A DNA stretch of 64,000 nucleotides from Mesorhizobium sp. 1M-11 (GTDB lineage Bacteria > Pseudomonadota > Alphaproteobacteria > Rhizobiales > Rhizobiaceae): assembly GCF_001303895.1 (NCBI RefSeq), contig NZ_LJSD01000001.1:1-64000 (forward strand), read 5' to 3'. Shown piece by piece: positions 60,535 to 64,000 of the stretch. Position 1 is the stretch's first letter. Each line of letters opens with the position of its first letter. The notes below the pieces were generated by a model. That model searched no databases, was not told where the DNA came from, and saw only the letters and a program-made list of their open reading frames with translations. The translations under genes were made by a program, and so were the position numbers.

Positions 60535-61233
60535 ATGTCCGACGACGAGATCATCCTTTCCGAACTCTCCGACGAGGAACTCGTGCAGCAGATGCACGAC
60601 GATCTTTATGACGGCCTCAAGGAAGAAATCGAGGAAGGCACGAACATCCTCCTGGAGCGTGGCTGGGCACCTTACACGGTCCTCACCGAGGCGCTGGTCG
60701 AAGGCATGCGCATTGTCGGCGAGGATTTCCGCGACGGCATCCTGTTCGTGCCGGAAGTGCTGCTTTCCGCAAATGCGATGAAGGCAGGCATGTTCATCCT
60801 GCGCCCGCTGCTCGCAGCCACTGGCGCTCCCAAGCAGGGCAAGATGGTGATCGGCACCGTCAAGGGCGACATTCACGACATCGGCAAGAACCTTGTCGGC
60901 ATGATGATGGAAGGCGCGGGCTTCGACGTCATCGACCTCGGCATCAACAACCCGGTCGAGAAATATCTCGACGCGATCGAGCAGCATCAGCCGGACATCA
61001 TCGGCATGTCGGCGCTGCTCACCACCACCATGCCTTACATGAAGGTCGTCATCGACACGATGAAGGAAAAGGGCATTCGCGACGACTATGTCGTTCTGGT
61101 CGGCGGCGCCCCGCTCAATGAGGAATTCGGCAAAGCCGTCGGCGCCGATGCTTATTGCCGCGACGCTGCGGTGGCGGTGGAAACCGCCAAGGACTTCATG
61201 AAACGCAAGCACAACGTGCGCGCTTCAGCCTGA
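60535..61233 (+). CDS. Corrinoid (B12-binding) methyltransferase protein, MtbC/MttC-like
   Basis: This 232-residue protein carries a methylcobamide cofactor between methyltransferases. The N-terminal helical cap spans about 1-95. The C-terminal Rossmann B12-binding domain has the DxHxxG motif D112-I-H114-D-I-G117 in VKGDIHDIGKNLVGMM, the S of MSALLTTTM near 160 and the GG of VLVGGAPLN near 195; H114 is the lower axial ligand. It starts at an ATG with GCAGGGAGATAG upstream and is divergent from the second mttB gene. MttB would load it, and a homocysteine or folate methyltransferase would unload it. Confidence 0.9.
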   Translation: MSDDEIILSELSDEELVQQMHDDLYDGLKEEIEEGTNILLERGWAPYTVLTEALVEGMRIVGEDFRDGILFVPEVLLSANAMKAGMFILRPLLAATGAPKQGKMVIGTVKGDIHDIGKNLVGMMMEGAGFDVIDLGINNPVEKYLDAIEQHQPDIIGMSALLTTTMPYMKVVIDTMKEKGIRDDYVVLVGGAPLNEEFGKAVGADAYCRDAAVAVETAKDFMKRKHNVRASA

Positions 61234-61240
61234 TCGCGAA

Positions 61241-61264
61241 AGGCCGCGTCTTGCGACGCGGCCT
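61241..61264 (+). terminator. Bidirectional-type terminator between the corrinoid protein gene and the entericidin gene
   Basis: AGGCCGCGTC (61241-61250) pairs perfectly with GACGCGGCCT (61255-61264) around TTGC, between two convergent stops (61233 and 61291). A following TTGT is a weak T tract on the plus strand. Confidence 0.7.
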
Positions 61265-61290
61265 TGTCGTAACCAATTGTGGGGAGCTGG

Positions 61291-61428
61291 TCAGTTTTTG
61301 ACCGTGTCCTCGACGGCGCGGGCTGTGCCCTTGACGTCCTTGCCGACGCCACGAACCGTATTGGCACAGCCGGAGAGTACGAGCGCCACGGCAATGACGG
61401 CGAGCGGTGCGATGCGTGACAGTTTCAT
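61291..61428 (-). CDS. Entericidin-like small lipoprotein
   Basis: A 45-residue lipoprotein with a signal segment (MKLSRIAPLAVIAVALV) and lipobox LSGC, cysteine at residue 21, followed by a short amphipathic tail (ANTVRGVGKDVKGTARAVEDTVKN) in the pattern of entericidin A/B proteins. It would be anchored in the outer or inner membrane of the cell envelope. GGGAGAC is nine bases before the ATG. Entericidins are linked to envelope stress in Enterobacteria; no such link is shown here. Confidence 0.75.
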   Translation of the reverse strand: MKLSRIAPLAVIAVALVLSGCANTVRGVGKDVKGTARAVEDTVKN

Positions 61429-61531
61429 GGACGGTGTCTCCCTTATGGCGATGTAACAATCATCAACGCCAAAGAGATAACACAGTTCCAACGTTGTGCA
61501 GAACGCGAATGGCGATGTTGGAGTGATCCGC

Positions 61532-62212
61532 ATGGCAACACAACAGAACCTCGATCCGGCAGCCATCGCCGACGCTGTGGTGATGGTTGATGGGGAGATT
61601 CCCTCGGCCGCTCCGCTCATAGAGCGCGTTCGGGTCATTGCTTGCGGCGCGATCGCGCGTGAGGTGCTGGCGGTCTGCAAAGCCAACCATCTCGACCATG
61701 TCGACCTGATCTGTCTGCCGGCAATCTGGCATGTCTATCCCGACAAGATCGCGCCCGCGATGCGTGAGGCGATCGCCAAGGCACGAACGGAAGGCTACAG
61801 TCGCATCTTCATCGGTTATGCCGAATGCGGCACGCGCGGCGAGCTCGACAAGATCTGCGAGGAAGAGGGCATCGAGCGTATCGGCGGACCACACTGCTAT
61901 GCCTTCTTCAGCGGCAATGAGGCCTTTGCAAAGGTAGCTGAGGACGAATTCACGGCCTTCTACCTGACCGACCTGATCACGCGCCAGTTCGAGGCTTTTG
62001 TCATCGAACCGCTCAAGCTCGACAAACATCCCGAACTCAAGGAAATGGTCTTCGGCAATTACACCAAGATCGTCTATCTGGCGCAGACCGATGACAAGGT
62101 CCTGCAGGAGAAAGCGAAGTGGGCAGCCGACTATCTGGGCCTCGACTATGAATATCGCTTCACCGGCTATGGCGATCTCGCGCCCGCGATCCTTTCGGCG
62201 GCCGAACGCTGA
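61532..62212 (+). CDS. DUF1638 protein of the corrinoid methyltransferase locus
   Basis: The 226-residue product has the DUF1638 features: VIACGAIAREVLAVCKANHLDHVDLICLPAIWHVYPDKIAPAMREAI near 35-80, followed by the GYAECGTRGELDKICEE segment with conserved cysteine, and HCYAFFSGNEAF near 120. From my knowledge of such loci, DUF1638 genes are common neighbours of mttB and corrinoid-protein genes, and the family may bind a corrinoid or metal through these cysteines and histidines, but its role is not known. It begins at the ATG at 61532, divergent from the entericidin gene. Confidence 0.78.
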   Translation: MATQQNLDPAAIADAVVMVDGEIPSAAPLIERVRVIACGAIAREVLAVCKANHLDHVDLICLPAIWHVYPDKIAPAMREAIAKARTEGYSRIFIGYAECGTRGELDKICEEEGIERIGGPHCYAFFSGNEAFAKVAEDEFTAFYLTDLITRQFEAFVIEPLKLDKHPELKEMVFGNYTKIVYLAQTDDKVLQEKAKWAADYLGLDYEYRFTGYGDLAPAILSAAER

Positions 62213-62331
62213 TCATCTGCAGCGTCGCAATCGCTCGCCCGCTCCGTCGATATAGACTCCCCGATAGTTGGACTGGTTTTCCGTCACTCGTGCGAGCTAT
62301 AACGCCGTCGTCGACGCACTGGGGACACGAC

Positions 62332-62907
62332 ATGCATCTGCGCGCCTATGTAATCACCGTTGCCACCCTCCTGTTCGCCGGAAATGCTCTGGCGGACGGC
62401 GTGGTGCAAAAATTGATCACGCCGGCGGACAAGGCGCGGCTGACCAAATATGACGAGACCCGCAAGGCAGCACTTGCCGAAGCCAGGGCCGGTCAACCAC
62501 GCGAGGTAAAAGAACTCGACACGCTGCTCGCCCGCCCCCTGGTCACTTTCTCGGACAAGGATCTCACCGGCAACTGGCAATGCCGCACCATCAAGGCCGG
62601 CGGACTCGGCCCGCTTGTCATCTACGGCTGGTTCAAGTGCCGCGTCACCGACGACGGCTCCGGCTGGGCGCTGGAAAAGACCACCGGCTCCCAGCGCACC
62701 AAGGGTCGTTTCTATGACGACGGCGAGAAGCGCGCGATCTATCTGGGCTCTGGTTTCGTCGCAGGCGAGAAGGCGCAACGCTATGGCACTGGCCCCAAGA
62801 CCGACCAGGTCGGTTATGCCTTCCGCACCGGACCGAACGCCTGGCGTGTCGAATTTCCGGCGCCCTACTATGAATCCAAACTCGACATCATCGAATTCAA
62901 ACGCTGA
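62332..62907 (+). CDS. DUF4893-family exported protein
   Basis: A signal peptide (MHLRAYVITVATLLFAGNALA, cleavage near residue 21) precedes a 170-residue periplasmic domain containing two cysteines (NWQCRTIKAGG and WFKCRVTDDG) that may form a disulfide. The GSGFVAGEKAQRYGTGPKTDQVGYAFRTGPNAWRVEFPAPYYESKLDIIE end is the DUF4893 core. The function is unknown. The gap 62213-62331 contains no gene. It is 119 bp behind the DUF1638 gene and is probably a separate unit. Confidence 0.78.
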   Translation: MHLRAYVITVATLLFAGNALADGVVQKLITPADKARLTKYDETRKAALAEARAGQPREVKELDTLLARPLVTFSDKDLTGNWQCRTIKAGGLGPLVIYGWFKCRVTDDGSGWALEKTTGSQRTKGRFYDDGEKRAIYLGSGFVAGEKAQRYGTGPKTDQVGYAFRTGPNAWRVEFPAPYYESKLDIIEFKR

Positions 62908-63040
62908 TCGATCTTGGTTCTTGAACAACGCTGACATAAAGGATTAACCGGCTCGGCCGAGGGTATTTTGACTGGGGACTGAACTTGCGACCGCTGCAAC
63001 TGCGCACGCGGCCAAGCTCTAAGAGGCTGGACTTCCAAGG

Positions 63041-63820
63041 ATGAACGAGGCTGCAGACACGGCACCCGTCGTCGTCGTCACCGAAGGCGGCGACCATATC
63101 TGGGCGATCGTCAATGCCATTGCCGACCGTTTCACAAACGTCACCGTCATCCTTGAGACGCCTATCTCCAAATGGTCGCTGCTTAAGCGCCGCGCCGTGC
63201 GGCAAGGTTGGGTCTCCGTTTTCGGTCAGATCGGCACCATGCTGCTGGTGCGACTCGGCAAGCGTTTCGGTACTGCGCATGCCGAAGAGATCGCGACCGA
63301 ATACAATCTCAAGACTCAGCCAAAGCCGGGCCAGGACATCGTGCACGTGCCCTCCGCCAACGCGCCGGAGGCGATCAAGGCTATAACCGACATCAAGCCA
63401 GGCGTCGTATTGCTTGCCGGATGCCGTGTGCTGACGAGCGAGACATTGGCTTCCATCCCCTGCCCCGTCATCAACTATCACGCGGGCATCAATCCAAAAT
63501 ACCGCGGCATGAACGGCGCTTACTGGGCGCTGGTGAACAATGACGTCGAGAATTTTGGTACAACCGTTCACCTCGTCGATGCCGGTGTCGACACCGGCGC
63601 AGTGCTGCGCCACACGCGCGGCAAGCCTGGTCGCGGCGATACCATCTCGTCCTATCCACTGCGCCAGGCTGCGATTTCGCGCGACGCCTGCGTCGATGTG
63701 GTCGAGAAGGTTCTGGCCGGCCGCATCGACCCCTTCGATCCCGGCCTGCCCTCTCAAATCTGGTTTCATCCGACGGTCTGGTCCTATGTGTGGACCGGCA
63801 TACGCCGCGGCATCTGGTAG
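63041..63820 (+). CDS. Formyltransferase-fold protein
   Basis: The 259 residues match the N-terminal formyltransferase domain of Fmt and related enzymes: VVVVTEGGDHIWAIVNAIADRF (residues 10-31), VNYHAGINPKYRGMNGAYWALVNNDVENFGTTVHLVDAGVDTGAVL, in which NxHxG-type residues NYH, the PKYRG loop and the aspartate of VDAGVDTG correspond to catalytic positions. The domain transfers formyl groups from 10-formyl-tetrahydrofolate to an amine. No specific substrate (tRNA, UDP-sugar, glycinamide) can be assigned. It begins 133 bp after the DUF4893 gene. Confidence 0.75.
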   Translation: MNEAADTAPVVVVTEGGDHIWAIVNAIADRFTNVTVILETPISKWSLLKRRAVRQGWVSVFGQIGTMLLVRLGKRFGTAHAEEIATEYNLKTQPKPGQDIVHVPSANAPEAIKAITDIKPGVVLLAGCRVLTSETLASIPCPVINYHAGINPKYRGMNGAYWALVNNDVENFGTTVHLVDAGVDTGAVLRHTRGKPGRGDTISSYPLRQAAISRDACVDVVEKVLAGRIDPFDPGLPSQIWFHPTVWSYVWTGIRRGIW

Positions 63821-63873
63821 GCCAGAGGCCTCCTTCCGTTTACGCTGCGGCACGACGGCATTACACTTCACCT

Positions 63874-64000
63874 ATGGCTGAGATCGACCACAGGCAGATC
63901 ATTGCATCCCTCTCGGTCGAGGATCGACGCGATCTGACCGAAAAACAGGACGCGCCCGGTGTGCTGCGGCTCGTGCTCCATGGCGGACTGATCGTGCTGC
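63874..64000 (+). CDS. N-terminal fragment of an unidentified protein, possibly a desaturase-like membrane protein (truncated at window end)
   Basis: The frame starts MAEIDHRQIIASLSVEDRRDLTEKQDAPGVLRLVLHGGLIVLL and is open to the right edge of the window. The pattern of an acidic N terminus followed by a hydrophobic segment beginning LRLVLHGGLIVLL resembles the N termini of fatty acid desaturases, which is only a guess from 42 codons. It follows the formyltransferase-like gene by 53 bp on the same strand, so they may share a transcript. Confidence 0.45.
   Translation, partial: MAEIDHRQIIASLSVEDRRDLTEKQDAPGVLRLVLHGGLIVL

Noticed and set aside
1-64000. CRISPR array, transposase, integrase or phage genes
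   Set aside because: No array of spaced direct repeats and no recognisable recombinase appears. The repeated elements seen are short palindromic types without a coding capacity.

Overview
The window is GC-rich DNA from an alphaproteobacterium of the Rhizobiales, most likely Phyllobacteriaceae (a Mesorhizobium or Aminobacter type). The evidence is a very-long-chain acyl carrier protein (AcpXL) operon for 27-hydroxyoctacosanoate-modified lipid A, corrinoid MttB-type methyltransferases without pyrrolysine, and rhizobial-style palindromic intergenic repeats. It looks chromosomal. I found no rRNA, tRNA, transposase, phage gene or CRISPR array. The assignment to taxon is inference from protein content, not from a search.

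Layout. 1-4.5 kb: sugar mutarotase, succinate-semialdehyde dehydrogenase, an AEC carrier and an exported phosphohistidine phosphatase. 4.7-9.8 kb: acpXL, two ketosynthase-like genes, a dehydrogenase and the acyltransferase lpxXL; one of the two ketosynthases has lost its catalytic residues. 10.1-17.7 kb: two divergent redox units, a cytoplasmic SoeABC-like molybdoenzyme and an exported flavin amine oxidase followed by a cytochrome c and an exported RidA. 17.8-27 kb: Coq7, an L,D-transpeptidase, an M20 peptidase, OsmC, and a four-gene family-5 ABC importer whose fused ATPase carries a palindromic repeat in its linker. 27-30 kb: small genes embedded among copies of a ~100 bp dispersed repeat. 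30-37.9 kb: cobQ behind a cupin of the DMSP-lyase type, valine-type catabolic genes, an omega-aminotransferase and an MFS carrier. 38-46.9 kb: a phospholipase D-like protein, then the unit mttB / dimethylglycine dehydrogenase-like / DddP-like M24 protein and an exported nucleoside-binding protein. 47-52 kb: desaturase, XRE regulator, DUF1989 and a homocysteine methyltransferase. 52-57.8 kb: an ECF sigma factor with a membrane vWA protein, a dienelactone hydrolase, and a GntR-MFS pair under a long palindrome. 57.9-64 kb: a corrinoid methyl-transfer island (QueG-like ferredoxin, second MttB, corrinoid protein, DUF1638), then DUF4893, a formyltransferase-fold protein and a truncated last gene.

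How it fits together (inference). Much of the window points to use of methylated nitrogen and sulfur compounds: two MttB paralogues, a corrinoid carrier, a Zn homocysteine methyltransferase, a covalent-flavin N-demethylase, a cobalamin synthesis gene, and two proteins from unrelated DMSP-lyase folds (M24 and cupin). The most self-contained possible new systems are the periplasmic amine oxidase / cytochrome c / RidA triad and the MttB / DMGDH / DddP-like operon.
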